Positions 1-5,405 of a stretch of DNA of 7,167 bases are shown here, in pieces. Below the pieces are notes generated by a model. It had not been told where the DNA came from. It did not search any database and was given only the letters and a program-made list of their open reading frames with translations. The first letter of the stretch is position 1. Every line of letters starts with the position of its first letter. Origin of the DNA: an uncultured Oscillospiraceae bacterium (GTDB taxonomy: Bacteria; Bacillota; Clostridia; Oscillospirales; Oscillospiraceae); the NCBI GenBank assembly GCA_934572365.1, contig CAKTKX010000065.1, positions 1 to 7,167 of the forward strand, written 5' to 3'. A program made the translations under genes and the position numbers.

Positions 1-32
1 GCAACTACGGTTCCGGTGGCTCCGGGAAATAG
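1..32 (+). CDS. 3' end of an upstream gene (partial), Gly/Tyr/Ser-rich C-terminus
   Basis: One plus-strand frame reads NYGSGGSGK and then TAG at 30-32, ten bases before the ATG of the next gene. The short Gly-Ser-Tyr tail resembles the tyrosine-containing C-termini of BY-kinases and the tail of the next gene. The close spacing fits an operon in which the upstream gene is another exopolysaccharide gene, possibly a second kinase or paralogue. Only nine codons are visible, so the frame itself is inferred from tail composition and the well-placed stop. Another frame stays open here and cannot be formally excluded. Confidence 0.35.
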   Translation, partial: NYGSGGSGK

Positions 33-37
33 GAAGG
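31..37 (+). promoter_or_regulatory. Ribosome binding site of the BY-kinase gene
   Basis: AGGAAGG lies 5 bases before the ATG at 43. It supports that ATG over an in-frame GTG at 16, which has no purine-rich site ahead of it. The site overlaps the stop codon of the upstream frame (30-32), consistent with translational coupling. Confidence 0.7.
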
Positions 38-42
38 CTGCT

Positions 43-1497
43 ATGGAAATCGAAAAAACGGAACAACAGGGGCGGGATACCTTCGTACTGCTGGAGGATT
101 TTCTCCATCAGGCGAAGCGGATGTGGCTGCTGGGTCTGGTGCTGATCCTGGTATGCGCCGCCGGGCTGACCTTCCTTCGGTACAGAGCCTACCGGCCGAC
201 CTACGAGGCCAGCGCCTCCTTTACGGTTCGGGTGGCCAATCCCCTTTATGCCAGCGTCAGCAGCTACAACGAAAAAACGGCGCAGGTCATGGCAGACACC
301 TTCCCCTCCATTCTCACCAGCGGTCTGCTGCAAAGGCGGGTCATGGACGAGCTGGGCATCGACGAGGTGCCGGTCATGTCCGTCTCGGCCACGGCGCAGT
401 CCAGCATCCTGACGCTGAAGGTCAGGGACACCGACCCACAGCGCGCCTACGACGTGATCAACGCCGTGATCGCCTGCTACCCGGAGGTGGCGGAATTCGT
501 GGTCGGCTCCACGGTGCTGGTGCTGCTGGACGAAAGCGGTCTGCCCATCCAGCCTGTCGCCGAGTTCAATTACCGGTACTACATCACCCGGGGCGCGATC
601 ATCGGCGCGGCGGTGTGGTGCGTGATCCTGGCGTTTCTGGTGCTGATGAAGAACACCGTCCACAACGAGGACGAGCTGCGCAGGACCCTGAGCGCCCCCT
701 GCCTGGGGCAGATCCCGGCGGTGAAAACTTCCCGGAAGCGGCCTTATCCCCTGCTCCACCGGTATAAGAGCGAGTCCGGCTTCTCCGAATCCGTCCGTCT
801 GCTCCGTCTGCGGGTGGAGAAGGCCATGAAGGAAAACGGGCAGAAGATCCTGCTGGTTTCCAGCGCCATCCCCGGGGAGGGCAAGACCACCGTCTCCGTG
901 AATCTGGCGGTGTCCCTTGCCCAGAAGGGGCGGCAGGTGCTGCTGATCGACTGCGACTTCCGCAATCCCTCCGTGGCAAGAACCCTGTCCTCCCAGAGCC
1001 ATCCTCTGGATGAAAGCCTGAATCTGACAAATTTCACGGGTTCCGATGAGGACGTGGAAGCGCTGGCGCAGCCCACGGATGTGGAAGGTCTGTATGTAGT
1101 CGTGGGGAACGCCGGCGGCAAGGCGGACTATTTCGATGCCCCCACCCTGGAGCGGCTGACGGCGTTCATCTGGGCTGCCCGGGGCAAATACGACTACGTG
1201 ATTCTGGACACGCCCCCCTGCTCTCTGCTGACCGACGCCGCCGAGGCTGCGGAGGCCGCCGAAGCGGGACTGATGGCCATTCGTCAGGATTTTGCATCCC
1301 GCGACCAGATTCTGGACGGCGCTCAGCGTCTCAGCGACAGCCGCCTGCCCATCATCGGCTGCGCCCTGAACAACGTCCGCAAAGGGCTTTCCGGGAGCAA
1401 GGAATACGGCTACGGATGTGGTTACGGGTACGGTTATGGCGGCTACGGTTACGGCTATGGCTACGGAAGCAAGACAAGGCAGGAAAAACCGCGGTAA
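43..1497 (+). CDS. Polysaccharide biosynthesis tyrosine autokinase (BY-kinase fused to Wzz-type domain)
   Basis: A 484-residue membrane protein that joins a Wzz-type chain-length regulator to a cytoplasmic BY-kinase; such proteins control capsule or exopolysaccharide polymerisation and export through cycles of tyrosine autophosphorylation. Visible layout: a short cytoplasmic N-terminus, membrane segment 1 at about 27-46, an extracytoplasmic Wzz-like region at about 47-183, and membrane segment 2 at about 184-202. The kinase part has an ExxRxxR oligomerisation-type motif (E249, R252, R255), Walker A PGEGKTT with K281, Walker A' LLIDCDFRNP with D303 and D305, and Walker B VILDTPP with D389. The C-terminus is a tyrosine cluster of nine Tyr between 455 and 474, almost strictly alternating with Gly. 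All nucleotide-binding motifs are intact, so the kinase should be active. In many Firmicutes the two halves are separate proteins (CpsC/CpsD types); here they are one chain. An intrinsic terminator follows the gene. Confidence 0.93.
   Translation: MEIEKTEQQGRDTFVLLEDFLHQAKRMWLLGLVLILVCAAGLTFLRYRAYRPTYEASASFTVRVANPLYASVSSYNEKTAQVMADTFPSILTSGLLQRRVMDELGIDEVPVMSVSATAQSSILTLKVRDTDPQRAYDVINAVIACYPEVAEFVVGSTVLVLLDESGLPIQPVAEFNYRYYITRGAIIGAAVWCVILAFLVLMKNTVHNEDELRRTLSAPCLGQIPAVKTSRKRPYPLLHRYKSESGFSESVRLLRLRVEKAMKENGQKILLVSSAIPGEGKTTVSVNLAVSLAQKGRQVLLIDCDFRNPSVARTLSSQSHPLDESLNLTNFTGSDEDVEALAQPTDVEGLYVVVGNAGGKADYFDAPTLERLTAFIWAARGKYDYVILDTPPCSLLTDAAEAAEAAEAGLMAIRQDFASRDQILDGAQRLSDSRLPIIGCALNNVRKGLSGSKEYGYGCGYGYGYGGYGYGYGYGSKTRQEKPR
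1402..1470 (+). repeat. Hexanucleotide-type repeats encoding the Gly-Tyr tail
   Basis: Near-identical 6-base units of the form TA(C/T)GG(N) are arranged in tandem and encode alternating Tyr-Gly. One unit is changed to Cys-Gly (the Cys at about residue 459) and there is one extra Gly. Gaining or losing a 6-base unit would keep the reading frame, so the number of phosphorylatable tyrosines could vary between strains without breaking the kinase. Confidence 0.7.
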
Positions 1498-1541
1498 ATA
1501 AACGAGCTTCCTGCCTTTTGACGGTTAGTTGTAAAACAGTG

Positions 1542-1576
1542 AATGGAGCGTATCGGTACAGATACGCTCCATTTTT
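1542..1576 (+). terminator. Intrinsic terminator of the BY-kinase gene
   Basis: A perfect 13-bp stem pairs 1542-1554 (AATGGAGCGTATC) with 1561-1573 (GATACGCTCCATT) around a six-base GGTACA loop. It continues directly into a T run ending at 1576. It lies 45 bases after the BY-kinase stop and insulates the convergent minus-strand operon. The stem shares nine bases per arm with the hairpin at 3922-3947. Confidence 0.85.
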
Positions 1577-1607
1577 CATGCCAATATGCTATGTACCGAG
1601 GTACAGG

Positions 1608-1787
1608 CTCTTGGCTCTCCCTTTGGGAGAGCTGTCACCGTAGGTGACTGAGAGGGTCTTGCCGTCTTTTTTGAACGGTAAAATCAATTTATGCGCACAC
1701 ACCACGAAAATTCATTTGGTATGGCCATTGTTTCCCCTCTCCGTCTTCGCTTCGCTCAGCCACCTCTCCCATAGGGAGAGGCAAGAG
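1608..1787. mobile_element. MITE-like intergenic inverted-repeat element
   Basis: The ends are inverted repeats matching at 22 of 24 positions: 1608-1631 (begins CTCTTGGCTCTCCC) and 1764-1787 (ends GGGAGAGGCAAGAG). Weaker similarity, including a shared TACCG, extends outward to roughly 1592 and 1804. Each end is itself a hairpin: 1614-1621 pairs with 1625-1632, and 1763-1770 pairs with 1774-1781, each an 8-bp stem with a 3-base loop. A further hairpin, GTCACC-GTA-GGTGAC, sits at 1634-1648. The 180-bp core has no coding capacity, which fits a non-autonomous element or a folded repeat family. From memory, elements with such CTCTCCC..GGGAGAG and GTCACC..GGTGAC ends are frequent between genes in Oscillospirales. 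I see no clear target-site duplication. Confidence 0.65.
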
Positions 1788-1846
1788 ATGCTCCCACGGT
1801 ATAGAAGTATGCCATTGAATCTACTTGACAAACGAAATGATGCAGG

Positions 1847-1880
1847 AACAGGCACAGCAGATTATCCCACCGTGCCTGTT
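1847..1880 (-). terminator. Possible terminator of the mini-protein/sortase/LCP operon
   Basis: AACAGGCAC (1847-1855) pairs perfectly with GTGCCTGTT (1872-1880) across a 16-base loop, about 50 bases past the LCP stop codon on the minus strand. Read in the direction of that operon it is followed by a moderately T-rich stretch (about 1825-1840) but no uninterrupted T run. A weak terminator or a 3'-end stabilising stem is the likeliest reading. Confidence 0.4.
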
Positions 1881-1928
1881 AATTGTCTAATGCAGTCCGC
1901 CTATTCGGCAGGGCAGTTCCATTTTCCG

Positions 1929-3053
1929 TCATTCCGCCGGGACGCAGAACTTTTCTACCACGAAGTCGTGGAGCCAGGTTTCGTCCGGGTAGAATTCTGC
2001 GTAGCGCTCGCCCATCACCGTCTCGCCGGGGAGACGCACAATGGTGTCGGAGGTGAAATACATCTTCCCCATGTTCCTGGCAAGATACGTGATCTCCGTC
2101 AAGTCCAGGTCGGTGGTGATGTAGCTTTTCAGACCGTTGTAATATTCCAGCGCCACGGCGGGGTCGGCAACGATCTCGTCCTTGCACTGGTTAAAGAGCG
2201 CCTTCATCACCGCCATGCTCCGCATACCGCGCTTGTACGCGCCCTCCAGGTCGGTCTCACTGCGGTAGGTGATGAACTTGTCCATGTACCACCGGTTCAG
2301 CGTCACCGTATTGCCCCGGGTGAAGGTGGAGTGAATTTCCGTGTAGTCGTCGTCAAAGGTGATGGTCAGACCGCCGATCATATCGTTCAGCGTGTACAGC
2401 GCGTCATAATCCAGCGCCACATAGCGGCCAACCGGCGCGCCGTACAGAAGTCTCGACACCGCGTCGGTGGTTAGGCGGCAGCTCAAATCCTTTCCGTCGC
2501 CGTAGCTGTGGGCGGCGGAAATGTTGGTGTAGACGGTATCCAGGTACTGCCCGTCCGCGTCCATGGCGATCACGTCGGCCATAGTGTCCCGGGGGATGTA
2601 CAGCATGGAAAAGTCAAAGGTCTTGGTGTCCAGGATGACCAGACCGATCACGTCAGCGTTGCCGCCGTTGGACTCCGTGGCGTAGTACCAGTGCGTTTCA
2701 TCGCCCATGTAGTCGATGCCCATGAACAGAATGGAGATCACGTCGTCCCGGTAATTATAGGCGTTGCCTTGGTCGTCGATCCAGTCCGCTTCGATGCGCG
2801 CCCGGGTCTCGGCGGCGGTAGGCTCGGTCACACTTTGGGCGACCGAATCCGAAATGCTGCCCCGGGCGGCGAACATCGACCCCCGCACGCTTCCGGAGTA
2901 CCACACGAAAATCCCCACGCCCACGGCCGTAAGCACCAGAATCGCCGCCAGGGAGCTGAGGACGATGGCGGTCACTTTCATGGGGTTCGCGCTTTTTTTC
3001 GGTTTTTCGCTTTTCGGGGGTTCTTCTTTCAGAAATTTTCCTTTTTTCTTCAT
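1929..3053 (-). CDS. LCP (LytR-CpsA-Psr) family protein, divergent active site
   Basis: A 374-residue membrane-anchored protein of the LCP family, whose members transfer lipid-linked glycopolymers (teichoic acids, capsule or other wall polysaccharides) onto peptidoglycan outside the cell. It has a Lys/Pro-rich cytoplasmic N-terminus (1-25), one membrane segment at about 26-51, a linker, and an LCP domain from about 104 on. Core motifs are ILFMGID (108-114), NADVIGLVILD (132-142, D134), YIPRDT (152-157, R155), AHSYGDG (181-187) and a late motif YRSETDLEGAYKRGMR (263-278). In the late motif the usual RYR....D..R...Q pattern is changed: T262 stands where the first Arg is expected and S279 where a Gln is usual, while R264, R275 and R278 remain. 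It starts 7 bases after the sortase stop, so the two genes are almost certainly co-transcribed and probably coupled. Family assignment is firm; transferase activity and substrate are inferred. Confidence 0.85.
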   Translation of the reverse strand: MKKKGKFLKEEPPKSEKPKKSANPMKVTAIVLSSLAAILVLTAVGVGIFVWYSGSVRGSMFAARGSISDSVAQSVTEPTAAETRARIEADWIDDQGNAYNYRDDVISILFMGIDYMGDETHWYYATESNGGNADVIGLVILDTKTFDFSMLYIPRDTMADVIAMDADGQYLDTVYTNISAAHSYGDGKDLSCRLTTDAVSRLLYGAPVGRYVALDYDALYTLNDMIGGLTITFDDDYTEIHSTFTRGNTVTLNRWYMDKFITYRSETDLEGAYKRGMRSMAVMKALFNQCKDEIVADPAVALEYYNGLKSYITTDLDLTEITYLARNMGKMYFTSDTIVRLPGETVMGERYAEFYPDETWLHDFVVEKFCVPAE

Positions 3054-3060
3054 AGCAAGC

Positions 3061-3906
3061 TTATTCTCCGTCTGCGTCCAAATTGCCGGTAAACACGGCG
3101 CGGGCTTCCTCCACCAGCACGCCCTGTACCACGAACCGGTAGGCCGGATTTCCGATGCAGGTGGATAGGGTGATGATCCTGTCCGAGGATGTGACCTCCG
3201 GCGTCAGGTTGAACTGCGCCAGGTCTGTCTGGGCGTAGACGCTCTCGATGTACTCGTTGATCAGCTCTTTGGTGGAAAAATCCGTGTTTGCGATGATGTC
3301 CAGATTGTCCCGGCGGTAGGCCGCGAAGACCTGGTAGGTCAGCTGACGCTCCGGCGTGTAGACGATGATCCGGCCGTGGGAATCGAAGAAATTCTTGTCC
3401 CGGAACCGGTGGAGCTGGGCGAACATCCGCCCGTCCAGCATATTATGGCCGTAGACCACGGTGTTGAAATCCGTGAAGTCCCCGGCGTTCTCCCCCAGGA
3501 CGAAGATGGAGCCGTAGCCGGTGGTCGTTCCCTCGTAGTTGTGGTTCAGGTAATAGTAATTGTAGGTCGTGTCGTACAGGATGGGATAGTCGATCAGCGT
3601 GCCGTCCACCACGATCCAGCCGATGATGTCTTCGTTTTCCCCCTTGAGGTAGTCAAAGTTGATAGGAATTTCCACGGTGGGCAGTGGCGGCTCCGTCTCG
3701 GCGGGCTGGGTTTCTTCAACGGCCTCCGTCACCGGGGTGGTGGGGGACGGGGGTGCGGCGGTTCTGGCCGCGGCTGCCAGCTGCTCGTAGTTGTCGCTCT
3801 GCTGCTTGTAGGCAAGGAGCAGTCCGCCGATGGCGGCCAGCGCTATCAGCACGACGGAGAAGCTGACGATGCTGATGATCAAATATACCTTCTTCTTATT
3901 CTGCAT
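3061..3906 (-). CDS. srtB: Class B sortase
   Basis: A 281-residue membrane-bound cysteine transpeptidase. Sortases cut a C-terminal sorting signal between Thr and Gly and join the protein to the peptidoglycan cross-bridge. It has an N-terminal signal anchor (about 8-32), a Pro/Thr/Glu-rich stalk (about 47-80) and a catalytic domain from about 81. The catalytic triad is visible: H154 in VVYGHNM, C250 in TLSTC and R257 in YRFVVQG. The TLSTC...RFVV arrangement and the long segment between His and Cys are typical of class B. The presumed substrate is encoded immediately upstream at 3971-4186. The ATG at 3906 is preceded only by a weak purine stretch (ACGGA), so translation may be low compared with the mini-protein; a TTG at codon 9 after AGAAGG is a less likely start because it would remove the positive residues ahead of the anchor. 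Confidence 0.92.
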   Translation of the reverse strand: MQNKKKVYLIISIVSFSVVLIALAAIGGLLLAYKQQSDNYEQLAAAARTAAPPSPTTPVTEAVEETQPAETEPPLPTVEIPINFDYLKGENEDIIGWIVVDGTLIDYPILYDTTYNYYYLNHNYEGTTTGYGSIFVLGENAGDFTDFNTVVYGHNMLDGRMFAQLHRFRDKNFFDSHGRIIVYTPERQLTYQVFAAYRRDNLDIIANTDFSTKELINEYIESVYAQTDLAQFNLTPEVTSSDRIITLSTCIGNPAYRFVVQGVLVEEARAVFTGNLDADGE

Positions 3907-3921
3907 ATCCGTTATAATGCG

Positions 3922-3950
3922 AATGGAGCGATCAAGACCGCTCCATTTCG
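3922..3950 (-). promoter_or_regulatory. Intercistronic hairpin between mini-protein and sortase genes
   Basis: AATGGAGCG (3922-3930) pairs with CGCTCCATT (3939-3947) around an 8-base loop, within the 64-base gap between the mini-protein stop and the sortase start. Read on the minus strand, no T run follows, so it is not a strong terminator in operon direction. It may act as a partial terminator, a processing site, or a 3' stabiliser giving more substrate mRNA than sortase mRNA. On the plus strand it is followed by T-rich sequence. The stem repeats the first nine bases of the terminator at 1542-1573. Confidence 0.5.
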
Positions 3951-3970
3951 TTCCTTTTCAGTTACTCGGA

Positions 3971-4186
3971 TTACTCTTTGCTCTTCTTGCAGGCGATGGC
4001 GCCGATGCCGCCCGCGGTGCAGGCCACGGTGGACAGGACTGCCACCGCAACGGAGCCGGTACGGGGCGCGTTGGGCTTACCGCCGGTGTTGCCGCCCTGA
4101 TTGCTCTTGACGGTCGTGGCGGAAGCCGTGACAGCCATGCTCAGGCACAGAATGAGCGCGAAAACAAAGGATACAAACTTTTTCAT
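3971..4186 (-). CDS. Tiny secreted protein with a sortase sorting signal (APRTG)
   Basis: A 71-residue protein and the first gene of the sortase operon. It has a signal peptide (MKKF followed by a hydrophobic core, with a likely cut after ASA at 21-23), a short polar Gly/Asn/Thr segment (24-39), an APRTG sorting motif (40-44), a hydrophobic stretch (about 45-65) and a positive tail CKKSKE (66-71). This is the complete architecture of a cell-wall-anchored protein with almost no body: after secretion and cleavage between T43 and G44 only about 20 residues would remain. The xPxTG form fits motifs accepted by some clostridial class B sortases, and a class B sortase gene is next door. The start is well supported: AAGGAG sits 8 bases upstream (4195-4200), behind a consensus promoter. 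It belongs to no function I recognise; a wall-linked peptide tag, glycan acceptor or signal peptide are possibilities. Confidence 0.82.
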   Translation of the reverse strand: MKKFVSFVFALILCLSMAVTASATTVKSNQGGNTGGKPNAPRTGSVAVAVLSTVACTAGGIGAIACKKSKE

Positions 4187-4194
4187 TGTGATTT

Positions 4195-4200
4195 CTCCTT
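4195..4200 (-). promoter_or_regulatory. Ribosome binding site of the mini-protein gene
   Basis: On the minus strand AAGGAG lies 8 bases before the ATG at 4186. It is much stronger than the site ahead of the sortase gene, which suggests the mini-protein is the most abundantly made product of the operon. Confidence 0.75.
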
Positions 4201-4256
4201 CAGCGTTAAATTGTAACGCACTGCATGATGCACAGTCCGCCTTTTATCTACTTCGT

Positions 4257-4285
4257 ATTATAGGGTCTCCAGTCTCGTTTGTCAA
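4257..4285 (-). promoter_or_regulatory. Consensus SigA promoter of the mini-protein/sortase/LCP operon
   Basis: On the minus strand TTGACA (complement of 4280-4285) and TATAAT (complement of 4257-4262) are separated by exactly 17 bases. Both hexamers match the consensus fully. Transcription should begin near 4250, leaving a leader of about 64 bases before the ATG at 4186. A perfect promoter usually means high basal output or the need for a repressor. Confidence 0.85.
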
Positions 4286-4297
4286 CAAAGAAATCGT

Positions 4298-4321
4298 GCG
4301 TAATTCTACTATAAATTACGC
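4298..4321. promoter_or_regulatory. Inverted repeat, possible operator
   Basis: GCGTAATT (4298-4305) and AATTACGC (4314-4321) form a perfect 8-bp inverted repeat with an 8-base AT-rich centre. It lies 12 bases upstream of the minus-strand -35 box, in the divergent control region. The size and spacing suit a dimeric transcription factor. The alternative, a terminator, is less likely because no gene ends nearby and no clear T run follows. Confidence 0.45.
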
Positions 4322-4439
4322 AAAAACCCGCAAAAGCCTTATGAAAAACGTTAAACCTCACTTTGGAGAAAGGAACGCGACGGAATTTGCGGTTCGGCGT
4401 GAAAAGCGAAATATGCCAATTTACTTACCGTTTCTATCC

Positions 4440-4468
4440 TTGTTTTTTGGGGAAAACTGTGGTATGAT
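4440..4468 (+). promoter_or_regulatory. SigA-type promoter of the DUF2156/GNAT operon
   Basis: TTGTTT (4440-4445), 17 bases, then TATGAT (4463-4468). The predicted transcription start near 4475 leaves a leader of about 20 bases before the ATG at 4494. This start would fall downstream of all earlier in-frame start codons, which supports the ATG at 4494. Confidence 0.65.
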
Positions 4469-4480
4469 ACTTTTCAATAA

Positions 4481-4486
4481 AGGAAG
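4481..4486 (+). promoter_or_regulatory. Ribosome binding site deciding the DUF2156 start
   Basis: AGGAAG lies 7 bases ahead of the ATG at 4494. Earlier in-frame ATGs (for example 4340 and 4464) lack such a site, and they fall upstream of or within the promoter. Confidence 0.7.
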
Positions 4487-4493
4487 TGTAACC

Positions 4494-5405
4494 ATGCTCG
4501 ATTTTCAGCGCCCCCAGTTGTCCCAGAAGGACGACTATGAGCGCATTTTATTTGCCTGCCCGCCCAGAGGATGCGAATATTCCTTCGCCAACCTCTACCT
4601 CTGGGGGCGGCAGCAGCTGGCGTTTACCCACGGGTGCGTGGCGTTTTTCTCCCATTTTAACGGCCGGAGCGTCTACCCCTACCCCATCGGCGACGGGGAC
4701 AGGCGCGCCGTGATCGAAGAAATTCTTCTCGACGCCAAACAGCGGGGGATCCCGTGCCGCATCGTCAGCATGACCCAGGCAGATCAGGCGGAGCTGCAAG
4801 GCTGGTTCCCCGAAACATTTCTCTACCGCACCGACCGGGACGGCTTCGACTACGTCTATTCCGTGGACGACTTAGCCGATCTGAAAGGACGGAAATTCCA
4901 GAAAAAGCGGAACCACGTCAACCGCTTCCGGGCGGAGCACCCCCGGTTCGAGCTGCAAACCCTGACCCACGACAATTTTTCCGCTGCCCAGCATATGGTC
5001 AGCGACTGGTACCGCGCCCGGATGCAGGCAGACCCGGCGGGGGATTACATGCTGGAAAGCATCGCCATGTCCCGGGCGTTCCGGCATTATGAGGGTCTGA
5101 AAATGGAAAGCGCCGTGCTTCTGGAGGACGGGGAAATTCTCGCCCTGACCATGGGAAGCCGCCTGTGGTCGGACACCTTCGACATTCATTTTGAAAAAGC
5201 CCGGGAGGACGTGGAGGGCGCTTACGCCGCCATAAACTGCGAATTTGCCCGGTATCTGCGGCTCAAATACCCCGATCTGCGCTACCTGAACCGAGAGGAT
5301 GACGTAGGTCTGGCAGGGCTTCGCAAGGCCAAGCTGTCCTATAACCCCCACCACATGGTAGAAAAATTCTGGGCATACCTTGCGGAGGATTTTCATGGAG
5401 ATTGA
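4494..5405 (+). CDS. DUF2156 protein (phosphatidylglycerol lysyltransferase C-terminal-type domain)
   Basis: A 303-residue soluble protein resembling the C-terminal synthase domain of MprF-type aminoacyl-phosphatidylglycerol synthases, here without the membrane flippase half. The family has two GNAT-like folds. Recognisable stretches are CEYSFANLYLWG (27-38), KKRNHVNRF (137-145) and YLNREDDVGLAGLRKAKLSY (264-283), the last being the most typical signature of this family. There is no signal peptide or membrane segment, so it should act in the cytoplasm or at the inner membrane face. In MprF the domain moves an amino acid from aminoacyl-tRNA to phosphatidylglycerol; whether this stand-alone form does so, or acylates another acceptor, cannot be told from sequence. 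It has its own promoter, and its last 11 bases overlap the next gene, so the two are translationally coupled. Confidence 0.85.
   Translation: MLDFQRPQLSQKDDYERILFACPPRGCEYSFANLYLWGRQQLAFTHGCVAFFSHFNGRSVYPYPIGDGDRRAVIEEILLDAKQRGIPCRIVSMTQADQAELQGWFPETFLYRTDRDGFDYVYSVDDLADLKGRKFQKKRNHVNRFRAEHPRFELQTLTHDNFSAAQHMVSDWYRARMQADPAGDYMLESIAMSRAFRHYEGLKMESAVLLEDGEILALTMGSRLWSDTFDIHFEKAREDVEGAYAAINCEFARYLRLKYPDLRYLNREDDVGLAGLRKAKLSYNPHHMVEKFWAYLAEDFHGD
5384..5388 (+). promoter_or_regulatory. Ribosome binding site of the GNAT gene inside the preceding gene
   Basis: GGAGG lies 6 bases before the ATG at 5395 and within the coding end of the DUF2156 gene. It fixes the start at 5395 and indicates coupled translation of the pair. 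Confidence 0.75.

Larger units (their letters stand above)
1577..1928. other. Non-coding stretch between convergent genes
   Basis: This region carries no gene I can support. It is more AT-rich than its flanks. It holds a MITE-like inverted-repeat element (core 1608-1787) and a hairpin at 1847-1880, which are listed separately. A plus-strand reading frame that begins here and runs on into 2474 lies opposite the LCP gene and has no ribosome site; I treat it as a chance frame. Confidence 0.7.

Noticed and set aside
1644..2474. Long plus-strand open frame across the end of the LCP gene
   Set aside because: It starts inside the inverted-repeat element, has no ribosome site, and lies antisense to a well-supported LCP gene; its length reflects the GC-rich codon use of that gene.
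3907..3920. TATAAT on the plus strand at 3913-3918 as a promoter
   Set aside because: There is no -35 match at a suitable distance and no plus-strand gene follows; the match is likely chance.
4298..4321. The palindrome as an intrinsic terminator
   Set aside because: No gene ends beside it, the stem is AT-rich and short, and no clean T run follows in either direction; an operator fits better.
4340..4493. Upstream in-frame ATG at 4340 that would lengthen the DUF2156 protein by about 51 residues
   Set aside because: There is no ribosome site before it, and a good promoter (4440-4468) and AGGAAG site lie downstream of it, so it would not be in the mRNA.
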